64,000 nt of DNA from Methyloversatilis discipulorum (GTDB taxonomy: Bacteria > Pseudomonadota > Gammaproteobacteria > Burkholderiales > Rhodocyclaceae): contig NZ_AZUP01000001.1 of NCBI RefSeq assembly GCF_000527135.1, forward strand, positions 372,001 through 436,000. Direction: 5' to 3'. Within the stretch, counting starts at the first letter, position 1; each line of letters opens with the position of its first letter. Below are positions 7,827 through 17,859 of the stretch, piece after piece. The position numbers and the translations under genes are program-made. Below the pieces are notes generated by a model that saw only the letters and a list, made by a program, of their open reading frames with translations, did no database searches and had not been told where the DNA came from.

Positions 7827-8703
7827 GCCGGCACTTGTCGAGGCGCTGCGCCCGGATGCGCACGAACGCGTGCCGCTGGTCGAGGTGCCGCCCTGCGTCG
7901 ATCTCGCCTTCGCGCGCGACGCGACCGGCCGCAGCTATCTCGGGCGCCAGTACGTCGGCTACCCGGTGCACGTCGGCCGCGCGCTGCATGTCGATGGATC
8001 GGCGCCCGATCTGTGCGTCGTGTATCTGCAGTCGGTGTCCGGCGGCCTGTTCGAGCACGAGCGGCTGGCCAGTCGCATCGAGGTGGGGAAGGGAGCACGC
8101 GCCCATATCGCGACGCCGGCATCGACCATCGTGCATGCGATGCAGGGCGGGTCGACCGTGCAGCGCACACGTCTCGTCGTGCAACCGGGCGCATTGCTGG
8201 AGTACATGCCGGCTCCGCTCATCCTGTTTCCGGGCAGTCACATGGTGAGCGACGTCGACGTGACGCTGGCGGAGGGCGCGCTGGTCGTCGTCGCCGACAG
8301 CTTTCTGCCGCACGACCCCGCTGGCGGGCAACGATCGTTCGCCCGGCTCGAATCGGCGATGACGGTGCGCGACGGAAACGGACAGCTGCTGGCGCGGGAA
8401 CGGATGTGTATCGACGGGGAGAACTGGCTGTCCGGCAACGCCGGCGCGAATGCCGGACTGCGCATACACGGATCGCTGTGGCTGCTGGGCGGATCAGCCG
8501 ATGCCGAATTGTTGCAGACCTTGCGAGCGTTGCCCGAACTGGACGGCGCGCTGGCCGGTGCCAGTCAGCTGCCGAACGCCACCGGCATCGTGTTCCGCAC
8601 GCTGGCGGCCGACGCCGTCCGGCTCGAAAGAATCATGTACGCCGCCTGGGTCGCGGCGCGCACCCATCGCACCGGCTCAGCGCCGGCGCTGCGACGACGC
8701 TAG
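7816..8703 (+). CDS. ureD: Urease accessory protein UreD
   Basis: About 295 residues. UreD is the scaffold that binds apo-urease and UreF and conducts nickel. Family landmarks are [34 protein letters not shown] and [19 protein letters not shown]. The start is TTG 7816: a perfect AGGAGG lies 6 bases upstream inside ureG, and the coding frames overlap by 11 bases. Earlier ATG positions in this frame lack a ribosome site. ureD as last gene of a urease operon differs from the common ureDABCEFG order. The stop codon sits in the loop of a small hairpin (8695-8710). Confidence 0.9.
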   Translation: MTVEPALVEALRPDAHERVPLVEVPPCVDLAFARDATGRSYLGRQYVGYPVHVGRALHVDGSAPDLCVVYLQSVSGGLFEHERLASRIEVGKGARAHIATPASTIVHAMQGGSTVQRTRLVVQPGALLEYMPAPLILFPGSHMVSDVDVTLAEGALVVVADSFLPHDPAGGQRSFARLESAMTVRDGNGQLLARERMCIDGENWLSGNAGANAGLRIHGSLWLLGGSADAELLQTLRALPELDGALAGASQLPNATGIVFRTLAADAVRLERIMYAAWVAARTHRTGSAPALRRR

Positions 8704-8796
8704 GGCGTCGCAGCACACCGATCCCGATGGCGGGACGCGGCGGATGGCGGAAGGGGCAAGCCGTCGCGTCTCGTCGTCGGGACCTTTTTTGGCACC

Positions 8797-11700
8797 TCAA
8801 TCCTGATCGGGTAGACCGAGCCTGGTCACGTCGCTCGGGTGCGCTCCGGGCATGGCCGAGAGGACATGCAGGGTGCCATTCACGTCCGCTATGCCAAGAT
8901 GTCCGTGCTGTGCGGAAATAGAGCGAGCCCGGACGCCGCCAGGAAGTTCGATGACGACCGGCGAGGGCCACTGACGAACGACGCCGTTTTCGTCGAGGAG
9001 TGCTCCCCAGACGAACACATTGCCGTCCGCGGTCATCGCAGCGGAGTGAAAGTCCCCGCTGGCGATGTCGATGACCTTCGATGTCGACGGAATGAGTACC
9101 TCATCAGGGTCGGCAATCGCGACCTGATTCCCTGACCCCAGCTGACCGAATTGGTTAGACCCCCACGCAAACACGATGCCATCGCTTCTGAGGGCAAGAC
9201 TGTGTTCGAGCCCGGCGGCAACGAGGGTGTAGCGGGCGTCGTCGGGGAGCGCCACCTCCAGAGGATGCGTGCTCGAAAGTTCTACGGAGCTCGATTGACG
9301 GCTCCGATTGTCACCCCAGGCATACACGCGGCCCGAACTCAGAACCGCAACGCTGTGAAGGCCTCCCGCAGCGCTGTGTTGCGCCGCCTCGGGCAGCGGC
9401 ACGACAACGGGCGTCAGTGAAGCGCTGCCGGCTTCGCTTCGCCCGAGTTGCAGTGAGCGGTTTTCGCCCCAGGCGAAGATCTGACCATCCTCGAGCCTGA
9501 CGAGGCCGTGACTTAACCCGAGCGAGACATCACGTGCCGGCGCGGACGCCTGGATCGTCACGGGTGTCGGCGTGCTCGTGATTGCCGCCGTTTGCTCCGT
9601 CCTGACGCGCTGGACCAGTTGTCGGGTAAGACGCTGAAGAACGTTGGCTGACTCGTCCGTCTCGACATGTTGCGTCGTCGTCCAGTTGCGACCCCAGACC
9701 AGCAATCGGCCAGACGCGTCGATCGCAGCACTGCGTCCGCCGTTCGCGGAGAGGGCGCCGAACAGACGCGCATTCGGTGCGCGGGGCACTGCGACGGCGC
9801 GGTCCGTGCGGCTCCCGTCGCCCAACTGCCCGTAATAGTTGTTTCCCCAGGAACGCAGCGCGCCCTGTCTGAGGTTCAGGTGATGCGCATATCCGTGCGC
9901 AGTGCCCGCACCGATTCGAAGCCGTGTTTCCTGAGATCCACGCACCGTGCCATCGCTGCTACGAACGATCACGAGTACCGAGCAGATACCGCTGCGATGC
10001 GCTGTCACCAGATCACCCTCAACGGTGCAGGTCTCGGCAGAAAGGTGCTCGAGAGTGACAGCAGACCCCGACTCAGCTCTCGCATCGATCCGGAACTGTT
10101 CGCCAGGAATCGGATGAACCCTCACATTGCTAATCGTGATGTTCTCGAGGGCGACAGGAGTTGTTCTCCAAGTGATCGCAAAGTTGTTCGCGTCGCCGGC
10201 AGACGACGACACCGCGATCAGACATTGCTCTCCCGCCGGACACGGAACGAGCATTTCCCCGCCCGACGGCGTGAGCGCCGACGAGCGAAACAGACTGAGG
10301 TGCCCGTTTGCGGCCACGCGATAGACGAGCACTCGATGGCCTGCAACCAGACCGGAGAGCGAGATTCGAAGATCCGTGTCGGCCCGGCCCGAGAATGTCC
10401 ACCAAACACTGGTTTGCAAGCTGCCAGTGCCATGATCGGGCTCGTCGACCTCGGTTCCGGAATTGAACGTGCTTCCCTGGATGAGTCCTGTGTCGTCGAT
10501 CAGCTCGATGGCGAACGACCGCAGGTCATTGATAGGCGGCTTTGATACTCGCTGAGGGGTTCTGCGCAGGGCATGGTCACCCAGACCGAGTTGCCCTTCC
10601 GAGTTGGCGCCCCAGGCATAGAGCATCCCGTCTGATCCCCGCATGAGCACATGGTCGGCACCGCCTTCGGAGAACTGTATGGCATTCACACCGGAGGGGA
10701 GGTTTACCTGGCGGAACGACGCGTAGCCAGCGAGATTGTCGAGTTGCGTCACGCCGGCAGGTCCGCTTTGCCAGACGGATCCATCTGAGAAACGAACCAG
10801 GGAATAGTAAAGCCCCGCGTATACGGAGGCCACCGGCTTGGTGATGCCGTGGTCGATGCGGAAGGGCTGGTGCTGCCGGATGTCCGCCGGGCCGAGGGCG
10901 CCGAAGTGACTGCTGCCCCATCCGTAAAGGCTGCCACTCGAAGAGAGGGCAAGTGAGTGTGACCCGCCGGCAGACACCTGCGTGAAGTGGACGCCCGGCA
11001 CCGTCACGGTTTGAGGAATCGAGGTGTTCCGGGTACTTGCCGCTGCACCGCTCGTTCCGCTGCCCCATGCGTGGACGCTGCCATCGCGATCCAGTGCAAG
11101 CGCGTGGGACACGCCGGCCGAGATGCTGATGGGGCGAGCATCCGGATCGAGCGCTACGCGCCGAGGCTTCTCGCGATCCGTATGGGAGTAGGTGCCGAGG
11201 CCAAGTTGTCCGTTGTCGTTACTGCCCCAGGCGTAAACCCAGCCGTCATCGCCCAGCGCAAGACTGTAGTCGCTCCCCGCCGCAATCTGCAGCGCGCGAG
11301 CACCGTTGGGCAGGACAGGCTGGGCGTACATCGCGGTCGGATCGTCCGAACCTAACTGCCGATATTCGTTTGATCCCCACGCGTGGATGCGTCCTTCATC
11401 ATCAATCGCTAGAACGTGGTAAAGCCCTGCAGCAACAGCGACGACCGGTCGGTCGATACCGCGAGCCGGCGCAGGGATGTTGCGAGCCTGAGTCGAGCCG
11501 TCGGCCAGATTTCCGCGCGCGTTGAATCCCCAGCTTTCCAGGTAATTGTCATCGTTGACGCGGTAACTCGATAGATGACCGGCCGCGAAGACCTCGCCGA
11601 TGCGCGTTTGGATGTGCTGCTCGAACGGCGACCACACGGCGTCACCGTGCTGTACGAGGCGCAGAACACAGTCGCCGTGGTTTCGCATCGTGAGCAGCCC

Positions 11701-14700
11701 GTCGGCCCATGAGCATACTGTGTCGGTCAGCGCGGTGACTTCGACCGGCAGGCCGGACGACAAGGTCGGTTGAAGCGGATAAGTGCTCGCATGAGCCGAG
11801 GGGCTTAGTGAGATCGGCAGCGCAGTGCCCCGCAGGCGCTGGATGTTACGGGTGTCGAAAGACCAGGCGATACGGATGTCACCTGAAGTGTTCCCGGCGG
11901 GTTCCCCGACCGGCGGCGACAGCGTCGCGGCGTACTCGTCGACCGATATCTGGTACTCGACGCCGGCTTCCGTTTCGAACGTGACTTTGCTCGAGCGGCT
12001 CGCACCGAAGTCGTTGTTCCAGGCAACAAACTCAAGCGTTTCCAGCGAGTTTCCGCGATAGACGGTAAGCATCGTGTCGAAATCGCTGCCGGTCAGATCG
12101 ATGGTCAACTTGCCGTCCGCGGGGGCATGCCAACGCCACCACGCGCTGTGGCCGCTGTGAGCGCCCGCAAGGAGCGGTTCTCCGGCCTCCGACGTTGTGC
12201 CGCGGTTATGGCTGGAGGTTGTTCCCGACAAGCCCGCTAGCTCGTAGCTGTCAGCGAAGTTGTCGTTGATGGGCGGAAGGTTGAGTGACGTTCCGGAGAG
12301 TGACTTCAGCTCTCCGTCAAGCATTCGAACTGTGCCGCCGGAAAGCGCGCCGACGCTGCCTACCAGCGACGCGATCGGTGCGGGGGGCTGCGAGAAATTG
12401 CTCATGCAATGCACTGAAGCGTCCTCAGTAAGGACGCAGCCGGCCCGCTCACCGTTTGTTTCCAGGAGGATGATCTTGCCGATCAACTGCGGGCTCAGCG
12501 CTTGCTCCTGGATCGGGAGCGGTTCGCTTGGCGCGTGATAGGTGGGCCAGTAGTAAAGGCGTCGCTCAGCTGTCACGGCGTAGTCATAGGACGTCCCCGC
12601 AACGATGCCGACAATTCGATCGAGCAGCGGGATTTTCAGGCGTCTGGGAAGTTCCGAAGAAGTGGAGTAGGCGCTGTCGGCGCCCCATCGAAATACGCTT
12701 CCGTTTTCGTCCAGTGCGAGTGCGTGTCGGGAACCGACCGATAGGGCAACGATGCGGGCTGCTCCCGGGATGTCGACTACCATGGGAGTATCAAGCGCGT
12801 CCTTGGATGCGCGACCAAGCAGCCCTGTCTCGTTTGACCCCCACGCAAAAAGCCGCCCACTTTCGCCAATCGCAAAGCTGAAATAGGCTGGTGGCCATAG
12901 GTTTGGCAAGCTTCTGGCGAAAATGTCCGTGGCGCGCTCATTGTCGGGCAGGTGTACCGGTGCTGCATGATCGCGGCTGGTACGTGTTCCGTCGCCGAGG
13001 GCGCCGTCAGCGTTATTTCCCCAAGCGTGGATCCAGCCATGTTCGTCGAGTATCAGGCCGTGACTCAGGCTGTCACTCACCTTCAGAGCCGAGGCGGGCA
13101 GATTGATAACCCGTACCTTCGTCACGTTGTCTGCCCGATAGAACGCGTGTACTGCTCCGGTCTTGTCTATTTCGGCGCCGTTTTTCTGCGCGCTCAAAGC
13201 GAAATCGGCGGAGACATGCAGCAGATGATCGACCTCGACCGGCGCCCATGTTGCGTCGCCTTCGACGCTGAGACGCACCCGGCAGGCTCCAGTAAGGCGG
13301 CCCCATATCAGACCGTCGTCGTCCATCGGGCAGACTGATGGGTCGCGCGTGCTCACGCGGACCGGCAATCCTGAGGCGTGGGTGGCAAGTACGCGGATGG
13401 CCGGCCGGCCTATGGTCAGCACAGGCGGTGAAGACAGAACGATGGGCGCATACTTGCGTTCGTCCATGGCCCAGCTCATTGACATGTGCTCGGCGGCCCA
13501 CAACGGGATATTGAGCCCGATCTGGTAATCCTTTCCGGAATGGATCCTGACGCGTACGGTGGCCTGGCCTCCGCTGGCGGGTTCGCTGATCGATATCGGC
13601 GTAAGTTGTGCCAAGGAGTCACCCTCAAACACCGCGACACGTGAGCGGCTCTCGCTGGAAATCCGTACGACGAGGTCCGCGTTGCGATCCGCGGTGAACG
13701 ACCACCAGAGCGTGCCACCCGGGCTATCGAGCGCGTTCAACGGATCGCCAACCTCGTTGATTGCGCCCGAATAGAAGAAGCTGCGCTCCCCCTGCGACGA
13801 TCGGATAATTTCCCGATCGGCGAAATCATCGTTGCCACGGGGAAATCGAGTCAGTGCAGGTGTTCTTGCTGCTGTGACATGTTTGGCACCACCCCATGAG
13901 TACAGCTCATCGCGGGTTGACCAGATGCTGCTGGTGGTTGCTCCGGCGTGAATATCCCTTGCTCTGACGCCGGTCGGCAGGGCGACCTTGACGAAGCTCT
14001 CGCTGATCGTGTCCCAGCTGCCATTGCCCAACTGCCCATACTCATTGTTACCTCGGGCATAGAGGGTTCCGTCCCTCGTCAGCAGAAGTACGTGAGAATA
14101 TGAAATGGAGATTTGATCGGCCGTCGCGTCATCGGGAAGCGGCAGCGGTTCAGGCGTGGAGCATGCACGTGCGGACGCGTAGTCGAGGGAAGAGAGAGAT
14201 GAGCCACAGCCCCAGGCGTACACGCGTCCCTGATCGTCAATCGCCAGCCCTTGACCGCCGATGGCGTGGATCGATGTCACCTTCAGCGATGGCGGCAGGT
14301 CGATGACCGTCGGAGTGGCGATTTGATCGGTTCCATAGGTCAGCACGCCGTAGTCGCTGCGGCCCCAGGCATAGACCTTTCCGTTGCGGCCCAATGCCAG
14401 CGTGAAATCGTCGTCCGCCGCCAGGGCAGTTGCTCGCTCTCCGTCCGGGAGTTCGATTTCCTGCGGCGTCGCCGGAGACTCGTCCCATACTTCTCTGCGC
14501 CAGCCAAAGATGCGCCCATCTGCGTCGAGTACCGTCGTGTGGCTGTTACCGACCGCGACCGATGTGATGCTGCCCGCTCCGGGTACAGGCACTTCGACGT
14601 AGCTGTCAACGTAGCCAGTGTGGCCCAGGCCGAGTTCGCCGTACCAGTTCTGCCCGAAGCCATAGAGCTTTCCATTGGTGCCGATGGCGAAGCCATATTT

Positions 14701-14973
14701 TTCGCCTCGGCTGACGACCTGCTGTGCAGCGATCGTTCGCACGAACGAAAACTTGCGCATGCACGACGGCAAGTCCCCCGAAAAGCAATTGAAGTCAGGG
14801 GTCCATGCGCGTATCGAACCCTGACTGTCGACACTCAGGGTTGATAACCCATAGCTCGCCATGCGCGCGGAGGTCTCCGCCAGTGCTGCGGTGGTGACCG
14901 ACATCAGGAGGGCTATGCAACGTAGCCAGAAATATATGCGGGCACCGGGCATGCGTATTGGAGGGACCATCAT
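8797..14973 (-). CDS. Giant secreted protein with four RCC1 beta-propellers
   Basis: About 2060 residues (2077 if the most distal GTG at 15030 is used). A signal peptide is visible (MPGARIYFWLRCIALLMSVTTAALA), so it is exported. The body alternates four RCC1 propeller blocks, at about residues 60-395, 607-915, 1147-1500 and 1715-2077. Each shows seven repeats of the type H-[SA]-[LV]-A-L-x2-[DN]-G-x-[VL]-[YF]-[AS]-W-G-x-N-x2-G-Q-L-G. The three spacers each have an NDxFA-type beta-sandwich domain (DNFADSYELAG...) and an Ig-like domain with two conserved cysteines (DTVC...GDC). No membrane anchor or sorting tail follows; it ends LGLPDQD. The start is uncertain: no clear ribosome site precedes the GTG at 15030 or the ATGs at 14973, 14970 and 14949. 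GC is visibly lower than in neighbouring genes. Ligand unknown. Confidence 0.88.
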   Translation of the reverse strand: MMVPPIRMPGARIYFWLRCIALLMSVTTAALAETSARMASYGLSTLSVDSQGSIRAWTPDFNCFSGDLPSCMRKFSFVRTIAAQQVVSRGEKYGFAIGTNGKLYGFGQNWYGELGLGHTGYVDSYVEVPVPGAGSITSVAVGNSHTTVLDADGRIFGWRREVWDESPATPQEIELPDGERATALAADDDFTLALGRNGKVYAWGRSDYGVLTYGTDQIATPTVIDLPPSLKVTSIHAIGGQGLAIDDQGRVYAWGCGSSLSSLDYASARACSTPEPLPLPDDATADQISISYSHVLLLTRDGTLYARGNNEYGQLGNGSWDTISESFVKVALPTGVRARDIHAGATTSSIWSTRDELYSWGGAKHVTAARTPALTRFPRGNDDFADREIIRSSQGERSFFYSGAINEVGDPLNALDSPGGTLWWSFTADRNADLVVRISSESRSRVAVFEGDSLAQLTPISISEPASGGQATVRVRIHSGKDYQIGLNIPLWAAEHMSMSWAMDERKYAPIVLSSPPVLTIGRPAIRVLATHASGLPVRVSTRDPSVCPMDDDGLIWGRLTGACRVRLSVEGDATWAPVEVDHLLHVSADFALSAQKNGAEIDKTGAVHAFYRADNVTKVRVINLPASALKVSDSLSHGLILDEHGWIHAWGNNADGALGDGTRTSRDHAAPVHLPDNERATDIFARSLPNLWPPAYFSFAIGESGRLFAWGSNETGLLGRASKDALDTPMVVDIPGAARIVALSVGSRHALALDENGSVFRWGADSAYSTSSELPRRLKIPLLDRIVGIVAGTSYDYAVTAERRLYYWPTYHAPSEPLPIQEQALSPQLIGKIILLETNGERAGCVLTEDASVHCMSNFSQPPAPIASLVGSVGALSGGTVRMLDGELKSLSGTSLNLPPINDNFADSYELAGLSGTTSSHNRGTTSEAGEPLLAGAHSGHSAWWRWHAPADGKLTIDLTGSDFDTMLTVYRGNSLETLEFVAWNNDFGASRSSKVTFETEAGVEYQISVDEYAATLSPPVGEPAGNTSGDIRIAWSFDTRNIQRLRGTALPISLSPSAHASTYPLQPTLSSGLPVEVTALTDTVCSWADGLLTMRNHGDCVLRLVQHGDAVWSPFEQHIQTRIGEVFAAGHLSSYRVNDDNYLESWGFNARGNLADGSTQARNIPAPARGIDRPVVAVAAGLYHVLAIDDEGRIHAWGSNEYRQLGSDDPTAMYAQPVLPNGARALQIAAGSDYSLALGDDGWVYAWGSNDNGQLGLGTYSHTDREKPRRVALDPDARPISISAGVSHALALDRDGSVHAWGSGTSGAAASTRNTSIPQTVTVPGVHFTQVSAGGSHSLALSSSGSLYGWGSSHFGALGPADIRQHQPFRIDHGITKPVASVYAGLYYSLVRFSDGSVWQSGPAGVTQLDNLAGYASFRQVNLPSGVNAIQFSEGGADHVLMRGSDGMLYAWGANSEGQLGLGDHALRRTPQRVSKPPINDLRSFAIELIDDTGLIQGSTFNSGTEVDEPDHGTGSLQTSVWWTFSGRADTDLRISLSGLVAGHRVLVYRVAANGHLSLFRSSALTPSGGEMLVPCPAGEQCLIAVSSSAGDANNFAITWRTTPVALENITISNVRVHPIPGEQFRIDARAESGSAVTLEHLSAETCTVEGDLVTAHRSGICSVLVIVRSSDGTVRGSQETRLRIGAGTAHGYAHHLNLRQGALRSWGNNYYGQLGDGSRTDRAVAVPRAPNARLFGALSANGGRSAAIDASGRLLVWGRNWTTTQHVETDESANVLQRLTRQLVQRVRTEQTAAITSTPTPVTIQASAPARDVSLGLSHGLVRLEDGQIFAWGENRSLQLGRSEAGSASLTPVVVPLPEAAQHSAAGGLHSVAVLSSGRVYAWGDNRSRQSSSVELSSTHPLEVALPDDARYTLVAAGLEHSLALRSDGIVFAWGSNQFGQLGSGNQVAIADPDEVLIPSTSKVIDIASGDFHSAAMTADGNVFVWGALLDENGVVRQWPSPVVIELPGGVRARSISAQHGHLGIADVNGTLHVLSAMPGAHPSDVTRLGLPDQD

Positions 14974-15322
14974 CGGAGACGGGGAGCGGGTGTTGGTCGT
15001 ATGCTGAACAGGTTCGGGATTTGAGCACACGACGATGACATCCGTCTCGGTCGTGGATCCCAGAAAACGGCGATTGAGCGATGCGTTAAGCGCCGCGCCG
15101 CCCGGCGTCCGCCTTATCGCGCACTTTCGCAGCGATGGTGAAAAACGTGAACTTTTGTGCCTCGGGTCTTGGGTGGTCAGCCTGAGTCACAGCAATCGAG
15201 CCTCGTTGGTCCTCGGAACGAGTGCAGCAATGCGCACACCGTTTGTGACCTGGCGTGTTCCAGGATGTGTTTGAGGTGTCGGACGTCTTTCCTTCGTCGG
15301 ACGAAGGGAAGTGGCTCACGCC
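14974..15322. other. Intergenic region between RCC1 gene and lipoprotein operon
   Basis: No convincing gene is seen. It should hold the promoter of the giant RCC1 gene on the minus strand, but no clear -35/-10 pair was found. A 10-bp hairpin (15287-15311; CTTTCCTTCG/CGAAGGGAAG around TCGGA) begins 12 bases beyond the lipoprotein stop and may mark the end of that operon. It lacks a T-tract. Confidence 0.4.
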
Positions 15323-15910
15323 CTACCGTGGGGGAGTCGGGATGTTTATGCCTTCGATCAGGATGCCCGCGTTGCGCGCCCCTTCGTCGAAGTACAGCCC
15401 GGACGGTGCGAGGAAGAGAATCAGGTATAGCCGGCGGTCGATGATCGCGCCGCTGCCGAGTCCGCGGCGCGGTACCTCTTCCGCGCGGGTGACGTAATCG
15501 AAGGTGAAGCGGAATCCGTCATGCCCTGCAAAAGGCGCAGGTTCGAGTTTTGCGAGTTCGAAATGACCACCTCGGCCGACCAGCATGGTTTCGGTCAGCG
15601 CGACCACGTCCTCGGCGCTCATGCGCGCTCTGAAACGCGGCGCTTTGTCGCTCTTCTCGGCGAGGTCATCAAGCGGCTCGCCGTCCTTGACGGCGACGAA
15701 AAAGGTCAGTGTGTCGAGCGGCAGGCCGTGGCGCGTCCAGATTTCCCGGTGCTTGCTCCCGTCTGGCGTGAAGCGGTTCCATGGCTCGCTGCCCGCGGTG
15801 TTCACCCGCAGCAGGCCGCCGACCGTGAGGGTGTCCGAAGCGCGCTGGAACACGGTCCCGCAGGCGGCAAGCGATGCGGACAGCAGCAGGACCGCGACGC
15901 TCCGGATCAC
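15323..15910 (-). CDS. Putative lipoprotein
   Basis: 195 residues with a lipobox: MIRSVAVLLLSASLAAC, so cysteine 17 would be lipidated after signal peptidase II cleavage and the protein anchored in the envelope. The rest is a mixed alpha/beta domain with no family I recognise (WTRHGLPLDTLTFFVAVKDG; HDGFRFTFDYVTRAEEVPRRG). The start is GTG 15910, overlapping the stop of the M48 protease gene by 4 bases (GTGA), so the two are translationally coupled. It is the last gene of a three-gene operon with a protease and a secreted protein. Confidence 0.75.
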   Translation of the reverse strand: MIRSVAVLLLSASLAACGTVFQRASDTLTVGGLLRVNTAGSEPWNRFTPDGSKHREIWTRHGLPLDTLTFFVAVKDGEPLDDLAEKSDKAPRFRARMSAEDVVALTETMLVGRGGHFELAKLEPAPFAGHDGFRFTFDYVTRAEEVPRRGLGSGAIIDRRLYLILFLAPSGLYFDEGARNAGILIEGINIPTPPR

Positions 15911-17073
15911 AGTGTGTTGACGTAGTGCCTGATCATCGGCGCGTCTGGCGCATCCGGGGCCCGCTCGAGATAGCGGGTGAAAGCCTCGCGGGCCGGCCCG
16001 GTATCGCCCTTGCGTCGCAACAGGTGGGCGCGCAGGCGGTCGGCTTCGGCGGGCCGGTCGGTGCGGCCGGATGAGGCGTCGAGTACCGCCAGCGCCCGCT
16101 CCGCGTCGCCCTCGCCGTCGCGGGCCGACAGCGCTGCGGCTCGTGCGTAGAGCAGTAGCCCGTCCTCGCCCTGATAGCGGATCAGGCGTTCGAAGAGACG
16201 CAGGGAACTGTCGGGAACGCGACGACGCAGTTCGTCCTGCACCATCTGCGGCCGGAGTGATGCGATGGCTTCTTGGTAGCGCTGTGCGTGGATTTCGCCG
16301 CTTGCTGCGTCGGTGCGCAGGCGTCGGGCCTGCACGGCCAGCCGCTCGTGGCGGGAAGATGGTGTGGGATGGGTGGCGAACAGCGCGAGGCCGCCGCCGT
16401 AATCGTCTTCGCCCTCCTCGATCAGTTGCTCCCAGACCCGGGCAGCTTCCATCGGGTCGTAGCCGGCCGCGTGCATCAGTTCCAGGCCGATCGTATCGGC
16501 TTCCGACTCGTTGTCGCGGGAAAAGGCAAAGTGACTGGCGAGGACGCCCAACTGGGTGATGCGCCCAAGTTTGCCGATGCCGATTGCGCCTAGCGCAATG
16601 TCGACGAACTGAGCCATCGCCGATGTGGAGCGTGCATCGGCCAGGCGCTCGATCGTGTGGTGTTGCTTGAAGTGGCCGATCTCGTGACCGATCACTGCCG
16701 CAAGCTGTGCCTCGTTGGCGGCGCGAAGCAGCAGGCCTGTCCAGATCTGCAGCGTGCCGTTGGGCGCCATGCTCGCGTTGAAATAGGGCGTGCGGACGAG
16801 ATAGACCCGGATTTCACCGCAGCGGTCTCCTGCCAGTCGGCAAACGATGCCGCGCACATAATCGTTGAGGGCCTGGTCGCGCAGCACGAAGGGCGAGTGG
16901 CGCAAACGGCTCTCCTCGCGGTCCATCAGTGCCCAGAGTCCGCCCTCGTTCGAAATCGCATCGGGGCGCTCGAAAGGCGCCGGTACCGCAAAGTCGGCGC
17001 GTGCCCCGCCGCAGATGGCGCCCAGAGCCAGCGCACAGAGTGCGCTACGCCACACGTTTCGCACCGCTTTCAT
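15907..17073 (-). CDS. M48 family metalloprotease with C-terminal TPR-like region (BepA-like)
   Basis: 388 residues with a signal peptide (MKAVRNVWRSALCALALGAICGGARA). The zinc site HEIGH is followed by the third ligand in SEADTIGLELMHAAGYDP; the catalytic glutamate is within HEIGH. The C-terminal 130 residues are helical and TPR-like (YLERAPDAPDA). This layout matches the periplasmic BepA/YfgC group, which degrades or chaperones outer-membrane assembly intermediates; the exact orthology is inferred. The frame is open to 17166, but ATG 17073 overlaps the upstream gene's stop as ATGA and starts directly at the signal peptide, so it is preferred. Confidence 0.85.
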   Translation of the reverse strand: MKAVRNVWRSALCALALGAICGGARADFAVPAPFERPDAISNEGGLWALMDREESRLRHSPFVLRDQALNDYVRGIVCRLAGDRCGEIRVYLVRTPYFNASMAPNGTLQIWTGLLLRAANEAQLAAVIGHEIGHFKQHHTIERLADARSTSAMAQFVDIALGAIGIGKLGRITQLGVLASHFAFSRDNESEADTIGLELMHAAGYDPMEAARVWEQLIEEGEDDYGGGLALFATHPTPSSRHERLAVQARRLRTDAASGEIHAQRYQEAIASLRPQMVQDELRRRVPDSSLRLFERLIRYQGEDGLLLYARAAALSARDGEGDAERALAVLDASSGRTDRPAEADRLRAHLLRRKGDTGPAREAFTRYLERAPDAPDAPMIRHYVNTL

Positions 17074-17753
17074 TGCGGGAAATCCTCCAGCAGGACGTCC
17101 ATCGTGCCTTCTGCCGACGCGCGGTCTCGCAGGTCGCCCCATTGCCGCGACAGGCGGTTGAACCACACGACGCGGCCACTGCGCAGGTCGACCAGCGAGG
17201 CATAGCCGACCTGGGCGCCGCCACCGAGATTCACCTTGAACAGCGCCGCGACGACCATCGTTGCCTTGCGCTCCATCGTTGCATAGCTGTCGCGCAGGAA
17301 GATGAACAGACCGTAATCGGCGCCGGTCCGCTCAGCCAGACGGGCGGTGTCTCCGGTCAGACGCCAGTCCAGTTGTTTGCCCTTGGTCGGCAACTCATAC
17401 CGGTCCATGTAGTGATGCAGCGCAATTGCGCTGGCGACGGTGCCATGAAGGCGGATCAGGTCGACCACCTGCGGATCGTCGGCATCGATGTCGGTAACGA
17501 GCGTGCGACCGACCGCCGCCTCGCGGTTGCGAATGGAGACAGACATGTTCTCGCGTGCCTGCGCACTCCACTCGGCCACAGGTTCAGGCAGACCGCCCGC
17601 GCTGATCATGAACAGTTCGACATTGAGCGGCATCAATGCAACGCGGGCATCCTGCGGCAACCCGCTGAACGCGGGCGCGCTGACGGGCGCAGCCAGTGCG
17701 GGCGATATCAGAAGCAGGCCGGTGCAGGCGATGCGGAACAACGGGTTCATCAC
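17070..17753 (-). CDS. Secreted protein of unknown function
   Basis: 227 residues with a signal peptide (MMNPLFRIACTGLLLISPALAAP). The core begins VALMPLNVELFMISAGG and contains a repeated pattern suggestive of an alpha/beta fold (DYGLFIFLRDSYATMERKA; LVDLRSGRVVWFNRLSRQWGD). The latter, a 'report on how it was made' strand followed by V-V-W-F, is reminiscent of CsgG/GNA1162-like envelope proteins, but I cannot assign it. It is first in an operon with the M48 protease and the lipoprotein, which suggests a role in envelope protein handling. Confidence 0.65.
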   Translation of the reverse strand: MMNPLFRIACTGLLLISPALAAPVSAPAFSGLPQDARVALMPLNVELFMISAGGLPEPVAEWSAQARENMSVSIRNREAAVGRTLVTDIDADDPQVVDLIRLHGTVASAIALHHYMDRYELPTKGKQLDWRLTGDTARLAERTGADYGLFIFLRDSYATMERKATMVVAALFKVNLGGGAQVGYASLVDLRSGRVVWFNRLSRQWGDLRDRASAEGTMDVLLEDFPQ

Positions 17754-17859
17754 GCGGTGTCATGAATGAAGCAATTCGATTGTAGGCATCCGTGCGAGGG
17801 TGCGCAGGACTGGCGGCATGCTGCAGGGTGGCTGGGCCGCCTGCCATGACGGTCACGGA

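Noticed and set aside
8785..8790. A T-run after ureD as a terminator
   Set aside because: No stable hairpin immediately precedes the six T. The hairpin at 8695-8710 is 75 bases away, so a joint terminator is not supported.
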